From positions 191,522-255,521 of the forward strand of contig NZ_ATYW01000002.1 in the NCBI RefSeq assembly GCF_000427885.1: a DNA stretch of 64,000 bases, in the 5' to 3' direction. Within the stretch, counting starts at the first letter, position 1; each line of letters begins with the position of its first letter. The position numbers and the translations under genes were made by a program. Shown here in pieces: positions 35,876 to 44,200 of this stretch. The notes under the pieces are model-generated. The model saw nothing but the letters and a program-made list of their open reading frames with translations. It was not told the DNA's origin and did no database searches. Source of the stretch: Glycomyces tenuis DSM 44171. GTDB taxonomy: Bacteria > Actinomycetota > Actinomycetes > Mycobacteriales > Micromonosporaceae.

Positions 35876-36826
35876 GTGGAGACTACGACTACACCCACCC
35901 TCACCACCGAAGAGGTCGCTGAGGAGCGAGATCTGGTAGGTGTGTACCTGCACGAGATCTCGAAGACGCCGCTGCTCGACGCAGCCGCCGAGGTCGACCT
36001 GGCCAAGGCCGTCGAGGCCGGCCTGTTCGCCAAGCACCTGCTCGGCGAAGGCGAGACCTTTTCGGGAGCGAGTGAGAAGGATTTGAAGCGCCTGGTGGAG
36101 GACGGCGCGCGAGCCAAGGAGCAGTTCATCAAAGCGAACCTGCGCCTGGTCGTGTCGATCGCCCGCCGCTACGTCCGTTCCGGGATGCCCATGCTGGACC
36201 TGATCCAGGAGGGCAACACGGGCCTGGTCCGCGCCGTCGAGAAATTCGACTACCAGCGCGGATTCAAGTTCTCGACCTATGCGACCTGGTGGATTCGCCA
36301 GGCCATCAGCCGTGCGATCGCGCAGCAGGAGCGGACGGTCCGCCTGCCGGTCCACCTGGTCGAGGACGTCAACCGGATGCGCAACGTCACCCGCCAGCTC
36401 ACCCGTGAGCTGGGCGGCGACCCCGAGCCCGAGCAGGTCGCGAAGGCGCTCGGCGTCACCGTCGAGCGGGTCAACGAGCTCATCCGCTGGAGCCAGGACA
36501 CGGTTTCTCTCGACACGCCGATCGGCGACGACGGCGACACCAACCTCGGCGACCTGGTCGCCGACTCCGACGAGCCGAGTCCCGAGGACGTCGTGCTCGC
36601 CGGCATGGAGCGTCAGCGCATCGAGATGATGCTCAACCACCTCGACGAGCGCTCGGCCGGCATCGTCAAGGCCCGCTACGGGCTCGAAGACGGCCGCGAG
36701 CACTCGCTGACCGAGGTCGCCCACCGGTTCCACCTGTCGCGCGAACGCATCCGGCAGCTGGAGATCCAGGCGCTGGCGCGCCTGAAGGAACTGGCGAACG
36801 ACCAGGTCATGGCGGAAGCCGCTTGA
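35876..36826 (+). CDS. Group 2 sigma-70 factor (SigB/HrdD-like)
   Basis: The protein has 316 residues with regions 1.2 to 4.2 complete but no long group 1 N-terminal domain. Region 1.2 has DLVGVYLHEISKTPLLDAAA, region 2 has RLVVSIARRYVRSGMPMLDL and YATWWIRQAISRAIAQQERT, and region 4.2 has FHLSRERIRQLEIQALARLK. GTG 35876 is favoured because GGAGGAG ends 9 nt upstream. Longer starts have poor composition. Related sigmas respond to stress or growth phase. It converges on the NlpC gene through a 21-bp hairpin. Confidence 0.88.
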   Translation: METTTTPTLTTEEVAEERDLVGVYLHEISKTPLLDAAAEVDLAKAVEAGLFAKHLLGEGETFSGASEKDLKRLVEDGARAKEQFIKANLRLVVSIARRYVRSGMPMLDLIQEGNTGLVRAVEKFDYQRGFKFSTYATWWIRQAISRAIAQQERTVRLPVHLVEDVNRMRNVTRQLTRELGGDPEPEQVAKALGVTVERVNELIRWSQDTVSLDTPIGDDGDTNLGDLVADSDEPSPEDVVLAGMERQRIEMMLNHLDERSAGIVKARYGLEDGREHSLTEVAHRFHLSRERIRQLEIQALARLKELANDQVMAEAA

Positions 36827-36879
36827 CTGCGTGAACGCTAGGGCGTCCAGCCCGAAGGAAACAGAACCCAAAGCTCAAG

Positions 36880-36926
36880 ACGTGAACGGCGGGCCGAGGC
36901 CGAAAGCCTCGGCCCGCCGTTCACGT
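36880..36926. terminator. Bidirectional terminator, sigma factor and NlpC genes
   Basis: A perfect 21-bp stem (36880-36900 with 36906-36926) with a CGAAA loop lies between the two convergent genes. Confidence 0.85.
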
Positions 36927-36960
36927 GCGGGGCGCACCGGTCCGGCGAGGCCGCGGTCCC

Positions 36961-37941
36961 TCAGACGCGGCGGTAGCCGTCGATGCCCATCATGTCGATG
37001 TCGGAGACCTTCACGACGTCGCCGCTCGACGGCGCGTGGATGACCTCCCCGCCGCCGATGTAGATGGCCATGTGGCCGAGCCCGTTGTAGAACACCAGGT
37101 CGCCGGGGCGCAGATCGCCTCGGTCGAGCGCGGAGGTCTCGTCCCAGATCGCGTACGTCGAGTGGGTCAGCGAGATCCCGGAGACGGCGTAGGCGCCCTG
37201 GACCAGGCCGGAGCAGTCCCACGTGTCGGGGCCCGCCGCGCCGTAGACGTAGGACTCGCCGAGCTGGTCGTGCGCGAACTCGACGGCGGCGGTGGCCGCG
37301 TCGGAGCTGTAGCTCGGCGTCGAGCCGCCGCCCGAGCCGCCCGTCGAGTCGCTCGAGCCGCCCGAGTCGGTGCCGAGCGCCTCGGCTTCGGCCTCGGCCT
37401 CTTCCTCGGCGGCCTCCTCCGCGGCGGTCTCGGCCTGTTCGATCGCCTCGTCGAGCTCGGCGACGGCCGTCTCGGCCTCGGCGATCTCGGTCTCGAGCGC
37501 CGCGGCCTCCTCGGCCGCCTCCTGGGCCTCGTCGTAGGTCTGGGACTGCTCCCTGGCGAAGCCGACCAGTGACGACATCTTCGAGCCGAGGTCGTCCTCG
37601 GCGGCGTCGACGACGAGGAGGACCTGGTCGAGCTGCGCGTCGGCGGTCCCGTAGTCGGCGGTGGCCGCCTCGACGATCGCCTGCGAGGAGGCGAGCCGCC
37701 GCTCGAGCGCCGCGAGCCGGTCCGCGGTGTCGCCGCGTTCGGACTCGAGCTCGGCGATGTGGTCCTCGATCTCGGACGAACTCGCCTCGTCGAGGTCGAT
37801 CTCGTCCGCTTCGGCGGGGGAGGCCGCGAAGACGGTCGCGGCTCCGGCCGCGACGATGCCGGCGCCCGCACAGGCGGCGGTCCGGCGGATGATAGCGCTT
37901 GCGCGCGATGGTTGTTCAGTTGCAGTGCACGCTGGAAGCAC
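36961..37941 (-). CDS. Secreted NlpC/P60 peptidoglycan hydrolase (RipA-like)
   Basis: The protein has 326 residues from GTG 37941 with AGAAAGG 7 nt upstream. A signal peptide ends in the ASPAEAD region (about 46). The middle (about 50-200) is a long acidic coiled coil. The C-terminal NlpC/P60 domain holds WDCSGLVQGAYAVSGI with the catalytic Cys, RPGDLVFYNGLGHMAIYIGG with the His, and a following HAP-type segment. It cuts stem-peptide bonds at the septum or wall. The leader carries a c-di-AMP riboswitch. Confidence 0.9.
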   Translation of the reverse strand: MLPACTATEQPSRASAIIRRTAACAGAGIVAAGAATVFAASPAEADEIDLDEASSSEIEDHIAELESERGDTADRLAALERRLASSQAIVEAATADYGTADAQLDQVLLVVDAAEDDLGSKMSSLVGFAREQSQTYDEAQEAAEEAAALETEIAEAETAVAELDEAIEQAETAAEEAAEEEAEAEAEALGTDSGGSSDSTGGSGGGSTPSYSSDAATAAVEFAHDQLGESYVYGAAGPDTWDCSGLVQGAYAVSGISLTHSTYAIWDETSALDRGDLRPGDLVFYNGLGHMAIYIGGGEVIHAPSSGDVVKVSDIDMMGIDGYRRV

Positions 37942-37960
37942 CAGGTGGCCTTTCTTCCTC

Positions 37961-38127
37961 GGCCGCCTACCGGGTTAGCTGTCGGGTTCGGGCCGGGAAG
38001 CGCGCCCTACCCGCCCGGGCGCGAGGCCCGCGGAGGGATTCACCCCGTGCGCCGGGAAGCGGGGCGGCGTCGTGCACGCCGCGAAGCCTCCCCGGAGCGG
38101 TGGGTTCCCGGTCTGCGCGGTCGCGAG
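37961..38127 (-). ncRNA. ydaO/yuaA c-di-AMP riboswitch
   Basis: On the reverse strand the 3' conserved block CCCGACAGCTAACCCGGTAG followed by GCGG is the hallmark of the ydaO class. An upstream CCGGGAACCCACC (near 38100-38110) and GGGGTGAATCC (near 38040) complete the conserved core. The aptamer starts near 38127 and ends about 20 nt before the NlpC/P60 GTG. In actinobacteria this class often controls cell-wall hydrolases and is turned off by c-di-AMP. Edges are approximate. Confidence 0.85.
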
Positions 38128-38230
38128 GACGGGGCCGGGGGGAATGGCTCGGCTCGCTCGGGCGCAGTTCGGCGGTCCGGCCGGGAGGGCCCCTGGGGGA
38201 GGCCCTGACGTCCCGTCCGGAACGGCCACG

Positions 38231-38259
38231 ACGCTAGCCGAGCGCGCCGACGCTGCCAA
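38231..38259 (-). promoter_or_regulatory. Promoter of the riboswitch-NlpC transcript
   Basis: On the reverse strand TTGGCA (38259-38254), a 17-bp spacer and TAGCGT (38236-38231) lie upstream of the riboswitch. The leader would be about 280 nt. Confidence 0.6.
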
Positions 38260-38369
38260 GCGCCCTGTGAAATGTTCCACAGATCGATAACGGACAGTGA
38301 GGATGAGACGGTGGATAGGGACGCTATCCTGCGGTTTCACTGCCCTGCAAGTCGCCGGCGGCCGCGCCG

Positions 38370-39212
38370 CTAAAAACTGCGCAGCGACGCCGGAGGCGGC
38401 GGCGAGGCCATGGCCGAGCCGTCGGCCGCGGGCACCGCGCCGCCGATGTACTCATCGAGCTCGGCCCCCTCGACCACGCGGCACGGGAACGGCGCCCCGG
38501 CGCAGCGGCGGCGCAGCACGTCGACGGGCAGCTCCACGTCGGCCGCCACCGCCACGACGTTGCCGAACCGCCGCCCGCGCAGGACCGCCGGCTCGGCCAT
38601 GACCGCGACGTGCTCCCACACCGCGCCCATCGCGGCCAGCGCGGGCTTGAGGAACCGCATCCGGCCGCCGTCGCACAGGTTCACCGCGTAGTGCCCGCCG
38701 GGCTCCAGGACCCGCCGCGCGTGGCCGAGGAACTCGACGGTCGTGACGTGCGCGGGCATGCGGGCCCGGTCGTAGACGTCGGTGACGATGAGCTCGTAGC
38801 TCCCCTCGGGAGCGGCCTCGAGCGCCTCGCGGGCGTCGGTGTAGCGGATCTTGACCTTCACGCGCTTCGGCAGCGGCGCCTCGGCGCGCACGAGCGCGAC
38901 CAGCTCGGGGCTGGTCTCGACGGCCTGCTGGTAGGAGCCGGGGCGGGTGGCGGCGACGTAGCGGGCCATCGCGAGCGCCCCGGCGCCCAGGTGCAGCACC
39001 CGCAGCGGCCGCTTCGGCGGGGCCATCGCGTCGACGAGGTAGGACATCCGCTGCATGTACTCGGCGTCGAGGTGCGAGGGGTCGTCGAGGTCGATCGTGG
39101 CCTGGACGACCCTGTCGACGACGAGGTGCAGCAGTCGGGGATCGTCGGAGTCGGCGACGAACCTGATGTCGGCCGGCACGGTGCCGCCGGAGGCCGGAGG
39201 ACGGGAACTCAC
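38370..39212 (-). CDS. Spermidine synthase-like SAM-fold protein
   Basis: The protein has 280 residues from GTG 39212. A class I methyltransferase/spermidine synthase fold is visible: LRVLHLGAGALAMARYVAAT (motif I), QQAVETSPELVALVRA, and YELIVTDVYDRARMPAHVTT with the motif after it. It lacks the clear polyamine gatekeeper sequences, so the reaction is uncertain. The C-terminus is Ser/Pro-rich. The start overlaps the stop of the MerR gene by 4 nt, so the two are translated together. Confidence 0.75.
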   Translation of the reverse strand: MSSRPPASGGTVPADIRFVADSDDPRLLHLVVDRVVQATIDLDDPSHLDAEYMQRMSYLVDAMAPPKRPLRVLHLGAGALAMARYVAATRPGSYQQAVETSPELVALVRAEAPLPKRVKVKIRYTDAREALEAAPEGSYELIVTDVYDRARMPAHVTTVEFLGHARRVLEPGGHYAVNLCDGGRMRFLKPALAAMGAVWEHVAVMAEPAVLRGRRFGNVVAVAADVELPVDVLRRRCAGAPFPCRVVEGAELDEYIGGAVPAADGSAMASPPPPASLRSF

Positions 39213-39871
39213 GGGTTCATTGTGCCCGACGGCCCCTGTTCGGCCTGGAGGCGTGCGGAGGCGGCGATGTGCGCGATGCGCCGCAGCGCCGCGAACACCG
39301 TCTCCCCCAGGAGCGTGGTGACCACGGCCTGCTCGACGTCGACGCCGCCGTCCCGGGCGGCCTCGCCGATCGCCTCCATGTCCGCCGAGGCGAGCTGCGC
39401 GGCGGCGTCGGCCCACAGGGTCAGCACCTCGCCGAGGTCGGGGTTGCCGAGCCGGAAGTAGGCGGTCAGCGCGGTCACGAGCGCGTCGCGGTACATCGGC
39501 GGCGTCACCTCGGCCCAGCCGTACTCGGCGAGCAGCCGGTCCACGGCCCGCTCCGCCGCCGCCGCCGTGCCCTCGGTGGCGAGCGAGAACGAAGGGTCCC
39601 GGTGGGTGGCGGCCAGCGTCGCGCCCATCGCCTGGAACGCCGACTCCGGATGTCGCGACAGGACGGTCAGGACCTCGCCGATCTGGGCCACCGACAGCCC
39701 CGCCGTCTCCGAGAGCGCGCGGATGAGCATGAGCCGGTGGACGTGCGCCTGGCCGTAGTCGACGACGTTGCCGTCGCCGTGCTCGCCCGGCGGGAGCAGG
39801 CGCTCGCGCAGATAGAACTTGATCGTGGCGGCCGGTACGCCCGTCCGCTCCGCCAGTTCCCCGATTCGCAT
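39209..39871 (-). CDS. MerR-family transcriptional regulator
   Basis: The protein has 220 residues. The N-terminal winged helix MRIGELAERTGVPAATIKFY with LRERLLPPG is the MerR DNA-binding domain, followed by HVHRLMLIRALSETAGLSVA. The C-terminal helical part (about 95-215) has no cysteine metal site. A TAGACT box (39884-39879 on the reverse strand) ends 7 nt before the ATG, indicating a leaderless transcript. It is divergent from the heparinase-like gene and coupled to the spermidine synthase-like gene. Confidence 0.85.
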   Translation of the reverse strand: MRIGELAERTGVPAATIKFYLRERLLPPGEHGDGNVVDYGQAHVHRLMLIRALSETAGLSVAQIGEVLTVLSRHPESAFQAMGATLAATHRDPSFSLATEGTAAAAERAVDRLLAEYGWAEVTPPMYRDALVTALTAYFRLGNPDLGEVLTLWADAAAQLASADMEAIGEAARDGGVDVEQAVVTTLLGETVFAALRRIAHIAASARLQAEQGPSGTMNP

Positions 39872-39878
39872 AAGACGG

Positions 39879-39884
39879 AGTCTA
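39879..39884 (-). promoter_or_regulatory. Leaderless-type -10 box of the MerR gene
   Basis: TAGACT on the reverse strand, with 7 nt to the ATG. The 102-nt gap to the divergent heparinase-like gene would hold the MerR operator. Confidence 0.45.
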
Positions 39885-39973
39885 GGCCCGAATGCGCCCG
39901 CGCGTTACCGTTGAGCCACGGCAGACTCCCCCCGCCCCCAGCAACTGCCACTGACGCGGAAAGGCGCAGGTCC

Positions 39974-41512
39974 ATGACCGACCCCCGGCTCGCATTGATG
40001 GCCGAACTGCGCGAACTGGCCGCCGCGCCCATGCCCGCCTTCGACCCGGACCTCGCCGACGACTTCGCCGCCACCGGCCGCCGCCTGCCGTTCGAGTCCC
40101 AGTACTTCGCGCGCCGCCGCCACCTCGCGGCCGTCGCCGTCGCCGGAGACGCGCCCGCGCTCGACGAGGTCCTCGCCGCCGTCTGCGACGAGCGCTCCTG
40201 GGCGCTGCCCGCCCACTGGGGCGAGGAGGACGCGGCCCGCTGCGTGGACCTGTTCGCCTGCGAGACCGCCCAGACCCTCGCCGAGATCCTGGTGCTGCGC
40301 CACGACATCACCGTCGGCGACCGCGTCCGCGCCGAGATCGGCGAGCGCGTCATCGACCCGCTGTTCGACTCCGAGGCGCCGTTCTGGTGGGAGGAGCGCA
40401 TCTCGAACTGGACGGCCGTGTGCGCTGGAGCCGCCGGGATGGCCGCGCTCGCCCTCGGCCTCGACCACGACCGGATCCGCGCCCGCATCCTCCCGGCCCT
40501 CCAGAGCTACCTGTTCTCCTTCGGGCCCGACGGCGGCTGCGTCGAAGGCGTCGACTACTGGGTCTACGGCTTCGGCTACTTCACCTACTTCGCCGAGGCG
40601 TGGCGCGAGGCCACCGGCGAGGACCTCCTCGCCGGGAACGAGGCGATCGCGTCGTTCCCGGCCGCCGCCCAGCTCCACCCCGGCTCCTTCGCCACCTTCG
40701 GCGACTCCCACTCGGACCCGATGCTCCCGCCCGGGCTCCTCGCCCGCCTCGCCGAGCGGCTCGGTACGCCCCTGCCCGCGACCGAGCGCACGCCCGCCTT
40801 CGCCGACGACCACACCGCCCGCTGGGCCCACCTCACCCGCACCCTCGACTGGGGTCGCGAGCCCGGCGGGACGGTCGCACCCGGCCGGACCCTCCTGCCC
40901 GACGTCGGCTGGTTCGTCGAGCGCCGCCGTGTCGACGGCCGCATGTGGGCCCTCGCCGTCAAGGGCGGCTACAACGCCGAGCCGCACAACCACCTCGACC
41001 TCGGCTCGTTCATCATCGCCGTCGACGGCGAGCAGCTGCTGTGCGACCCGGGGGCCGGCGAGTACACCGCCGCCTACTTCGGGCCCGAACGCTACGAGCA
41101 GACCCACCCGTCGGCGGCGTGGCACTCGGTGCCGACGCTGGAGGGCGCCGCCCAGCAGCCGGGGGAGGACTCGCGGGCCGAACTGGCCGACACCGGCGAC
41201 GGCCTCGAGATCGCCGTCGACGCCTACGGCGACGGCGCGCTCCACCGCGCCTTCACCTGGACCGACGAGGGCGTCGCGCTCGTCGACGCCGGGCCGGAGA
41301 TCGTCGAGTCCTTCGTCAGCCGCATCCGGCCCGAGCTCGAGGGCGGCACGGCCGTCTGGACCGGCGAGCGCGGCACCGTCGTCCTGCACGGGGTCGACCC
41401 CGAGACCGCCGCGGTCGAGCACGTCGACACCACCGGCCACGACGGTTCCCCCGAGCGGCTATGGGCGCTCCGCTTCGCCCTCGCGGGCGCTCTCCGCTTC
41501 GAGCTGCTCTAG
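39974..41512 (+). CDS. Heparinase II/III-like protein without signal peptide
   Basis: The protein has 512 residues. The first 330 are an alpha/alpha-toroid with SNWTAVCAGAAGMAALAL and YWVYGFGYFTYFAEAWREAT. The C-terminal beta-sandwich has GGYNAEPHNHLDLGSFIIAV and LLCDPGAGEYTAAYFGPERY, as in heparinase II/III lyases. No signal peptide is seen, so it should act on an imported oligosaccharide or a small glycan. The stop lies inside the 3' end of the convergent SulP gene (54-nt overlap). The substrate is unknown. Confidence 0.78.
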   Translation: MTDPRLALMAELRELAAAPMPAFDPDLADDFAATGRRLPFESQYFARRRHLAAVAVAGDAPALDEVLAAVCDERSWALPAHWGEEDAARCVDLFACETAQTLAEILVLRHDITVGDRVRAEIGERVIDPLFDSEAPFWWEERISNWTAVCAGAAGMAALALGLDHDRIRARILPALQSYLFSFGPDGGCVEGVDYWVYGFGYFTYFAEAWREATGEDLLAGNEAIASFPAAAQLHPGSFATFGDSHSDPMLPPGLLARLAERLGTPLPATERTPAFADDHTARWAHLTRTLDWGREPGGTVAPGRTLLPDVGWFVERRRVDGRMWALAVKGGYNAEPHNHLDLGSFIIAVDGEQLLCDPGAGEYTAAYFGPERYEQTHPSAAWHSVPTLEGAAQQPGEDSRAELADTGDGLEIAVDAYGDGALHRAFTWTDEGVALVDAGPEIVESFVSRIRPELEGGTAVWTGERGTVVLHGVDPETAAVEHVDTTGHDGSPERLWALRFALAGALRFELL

Positions 41513-43183
41513 CAGCCCGTCCGCCTTGAGCCGCCGCCGCGCCGCGGCGATGGCCTCGCCGGTGTGTTCGAACAGCCGCCCCTGCTGCCACAGCGGCTCC
41601 AGCACGCCGAGGGCCGCCAGCGGCCTGGCGTGGATCGGCTCCAGGCCCGAGAGGTAGACGGCGATGCCGCGGTGCTCCAGCCGCTTGATCGCGTCGGCCA
41701 GCACCAGAGCGCCCGATGCGTCCAGCGTGGACACGCGGCTCATCCGCAGCACCACCACCCGCACGTCCGCGACCTCCAGCAGCTGGAGCAGGAAGCGGTG
41801 CGCCGCCGCGAAGAACAGCGGCCCCTCCAGCCGGTAGGCCACGATGTGCTCGTGCAGCAGCGCCGCCTCCTCGTCGTGGTGGTCGCCGGTGTCGATCGGC
41901 TCGCGTTCGACGCTGGTGGCCCGGGAGATCCGCCGCAGCGCCAGGAACCCGGCCAGCGCTATGCCCACCGCCACGGCCCACACCAGGTTGAACAGCACCG
42001 TCGCGGCCAAGGTGATGGCCATGACCGCAGCGTCGGCCCTGGTCGAGCGGGCCAGCGCCAGGAGCGAGCCGACCTCGATCATGCGCACCGAGGTCGCTAT
42101 GAGCACCCCGGCCAGGGCCGCCAGCGGCACATGGGCGACGATCGGCGCGAGCGTGAGCATGATGAGCGCCAGGAACACCGAGTGCGACAGCGCCGCGAGG
42201 CGCCCGGCCGCCCCCGCCCGGACGTTCACCGCGGTGCGGGCCAGGGCCCCCGAGGCCGGCATCCCGCCGAACATCGGCGCCACCAGGTTCCCCACGCCCT
42301 GCCCCAGGAGCTCCCGGTCGGGGTTGTGGTGCTGGTCGACGGTCATGTTGTCCGAGACCGTCGCCGACAGGAGCGATTCGAGGGCGCACAGCGCGCAGAC
42401 CGCCACCGCGGCGGCGACCAGGCTCGGCATCTCGGCCGGGTCCAGGAAGTCCAGGCTCGGCGCGGGCAGGACCGACGGGAGCGCGCCGATGACGTCGACG
42501 TCGGCGCTCAGGTACCAGGTCGAGAACGTCGCCGCCGCCACGGCCAGGAGCGGCAGCGGGATGACCGGGCGCAGCCGGAAGCCGAGCAGGATCACCGCCG
42601 TCACGCCGAGCGAGACGCCGAGCGCGATCCAGTCGGGGTCGGCGGCGAAGCCGCGGGCGGCCTCCCAGGCGCCGAGCACGACCTGCCCGCCCGGCACGTG
42701 CACGCCGAGCGCGGCGGGCATCTGCTGGAGGATCATCACCACCGCCACCCCGGCGGTGAAGCCCTCGACCACCGGCACCGGCACGTACCGCACGTACTGG
42801 CCCGCGCCGGTGACCGCGAGCAGCACCAGGCCGATCCCTGCGAGGAAGCCGACGATGAGGACCCCGGTGGGGCCGTGCGCCGCCACCACCGGCACCAGCA
42901 CCACCGCCATCGGCCCGGTCGGGCCCGTCACCTGGAGGTTCGAGCCGCCCAGCAGCGCCGCGAGCGCGCCGGCGACGATGGACGCGATGAGGCCGGCGAC
43001 GGCGCCCAGGCCCGAGGCCAGGCCGAAGCCGAGCGCCAGCGGCAGCGCCACCACCGCGACCGTGGCGCCCGCGAGGAGATCGGTGTGCCAGTGGCGGCGC
43101 AGCGGCGCCGCGTCGGCCCGGCACGGCAGCAATCGTCTGAATCGTCGTATTGTGGCCGTTGATGAATCTCGCACCGCAGTCAT
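41459..43183 (-). CDS. SulP-family anion transporter with STAS domain
   Basis: The protein has 574 residues. About ten TM helices begin at LLAGATVAVVALPLALGFGL. The family segment SLDFLDPAEMPSLVAAAVAV and the cytoplasmic MFGGMPASGALARTAVNVRA are typical. The C-terminal STAS domain (about 440-560) has VLRMSRVSTLDASGALVLAD. SulP proteins move sulfate, bicarbonate or C4-dicarboxylates; the substrate cannot be told. ATG 43183 is chosen over a start near 43597, whose extra 138 residues look like antisense sequence. Confidence 0.88.
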   Translation of the reverse strand: MTAVRDSSTATIRRFRRLLPCRADAAPLRRHWHTDLLAGATVAVVALPLALGFGLASGLGAVAGLIASIVAGALAALLGGSNLQVTGPTGPMAVVLVPVVAAHGPTGVLIVGFLAGIGLVLLAVTGAGQYVRYVPVPVVEGFTAGVAVVMILQQMPAALGVHVPGGQVVLGAWEAARGFAADPDWIALGVSLGVTAVILLGFRLRPVIPLPLLAVAAATFSTWYLSADVDVIGALPSVLPAPSLDFLDPAEMPSLVAAAVAVCALCALESLLSATVSDNMTVDQHHNPDRELLGQGVGNLVAPMFGGMPASGALARTAVNVRAGAAGRLAALSHSVFLALIMLTLAPIVAHVPLAALAGVLIATSVRMIEVGSLLALARSTRADAAVMAITLAATVLFNLVWAVAVGIALAGFLALRRISRATSVEREPIDTGDHHDEEAALLHEHIVAYRLEGPLFFAAAHRFLLQLLEVADVRVVVLRMSRVSTLDASGALVLADAIKRLEHRGIAVYLSGLEPIHARPLAALGVLEPLWQQGRLFEHTGEAIAAARRRLKADGLLEQLEAESAREGEAERP

Positions 43184-43285
43184 GAGCGTATTGTCCCAAT
43201 CCGGGGCGGACGAACGCCGTTCTGCCGCGCCGTCGGCTCTCTTACTGTGCCGCCTATGGCGAACGGGGCGCGTGCGGCGCTGCCG

Positions 43286-43291
43286 TAGGAT
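43286..43291 (+). promoter_or_regulatory. Leaderless-type -10 box
   Basis: TAGGAT ends 7 nt before GTG 43299. Confidence 0.4.
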
Positions 43292-43298
43292 CGCATCC

Positions 43299-43718
43299 GT
43301 GCCAGAGCGAGGAACCGAGACGGCGATCCGCGTCGGCGGCGCGGTCGTCGCCGTCGCCGCGGCGGTGCTCGCCGCCCTCGTCGAGTCGTTCCTGGTGCCC
43401 TTCCACGTCGGCGCCACCGCCGTCCCGCTGGCCGGGGTGCTCGCCTTCGCCCTCAACTGGGCGCTGGCGTCGCTGGCCGTGTGGTGGGTACGGGCCCGCT
43501 GGGCGGTGGTGCTGACCGCGGTCGCCTGGTTCGCCGTCGTGCTGACCGCCTCGATGCCCACCGAGGGCGGCTCGCTGGTGATCGTCAGCAGCACCAACGG
43601 CTACGCGCTGCTCCTGGCGGGGACCGCCGGTATCGCGGTCTCGCTGTGGCGGTATTTTCGTCCGGTACGGGCCGCAGCGCCCACCCCTGACGAACCTGCG
43701 AAGGAGATCCGGCAGTGA
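43299..43718 (+). CDS. Four-TM membrane protein, unknown function
   Basis: The protein has 139 residues from GTG 43299. Four hydrophobic helices are visible, starting VGGAVVAVAAAVLAALVESF and ending around LLLAGTAGIAVSLWRYF. A short proline-rich tail follows. The layout resembles DUF6113-type actinobacterial proteins, with low certainty. The stop overlaps the next membrane protein's start by 4 nt, so the two form an operon. Confidence 0.6.
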   Translation: MPERGTETAIRVGGAVVAVAAAVLAALVESFLVPFHVGATAVPLAGVLAFALNWALASLAVWWVRARWAVVLTAVAWFAVVLTASMPTEGGSLVIVSSTNGYALLLAGTAGIAVSLWRYFRPVRAAAPTPDEPAKEIRQ

Positions 43719-44200
43719 AACTCTTCAAGCGGATCCTCATGCCTCACTGGCCCTCGATCTACGGTTTCGCGCTGGCGCTGATCGCCGCCAACCTCGTCGG
43801 GAGGTTCATCGCGGTGCGGATCTACGACGAGGCCGACGCGGCGACCCAGGTCTTCGACGTCGTCGCGACGACCACCTACCTGTCGATGATCGGCGTGGCG
43901 ATGATCGCCGGCATCTGGTGGGGCGTGCGCCGCCGCCGCCAGGAGATCGTGCCCGAGCTGCTGCCCGTCTTCGTGGTGACGACCCTGTTCGCGGTCCTGG
44001 TCAACCCGCTCCTGGCCGGCGACGAGTTCCCCTCGCTCGACGGGATCTTCTCGCAGGTGCTGCTCTACTTCGTGTCGCTCGTGGTGGGCGCGTTCGTCGG
44101 TTACCTCATCGTGATGGCGCTCGGCGTCGACCACTACGGCCGCGAACTCAAGGCCACCAAGATCGCCTTCGAGCGGAAGGCCAACCCGGCCCGCGCCTAA
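43715..44200 (+). CDS. Membrane protein, unknown function
   Basis: The protein has 161 residues with four TM helices (about 13-33, 52-72, 83-103, 120-142). It begins MKLFKRILMPHWPSIYGFAL and has a conserved-looking WWGVRRRRQEIVPELLPVF loop. No family is recognised. It is coupled to the upstream membrane protein and overlaps the convergent GNAT gene by 4 nt. No catalytic motif is seen. Confidence 0.65.
   Translation: MKLFKRILMPHWPSIYGFALALIAANLVGRFIAVRIYDEADAATQVFDVVATTTYLSMIGVAMIAGIWWGVRRRRQEIVPELLPVFVVTTLFAVLVNPLLAGDEFPSLDGIFSQVLLYFVSLVVGAFVGYLIVMALGVDHYGRELKATKIAFERKANPARA

Noticed and set aside
43184..43597. N-terminal extension of the SulP gene
   Set aside because: These residues are Thr/Ala/Arg-rich and antisense to the start of the neighbouring membrane protein gene; the SulP fold starts at ATG 43183.
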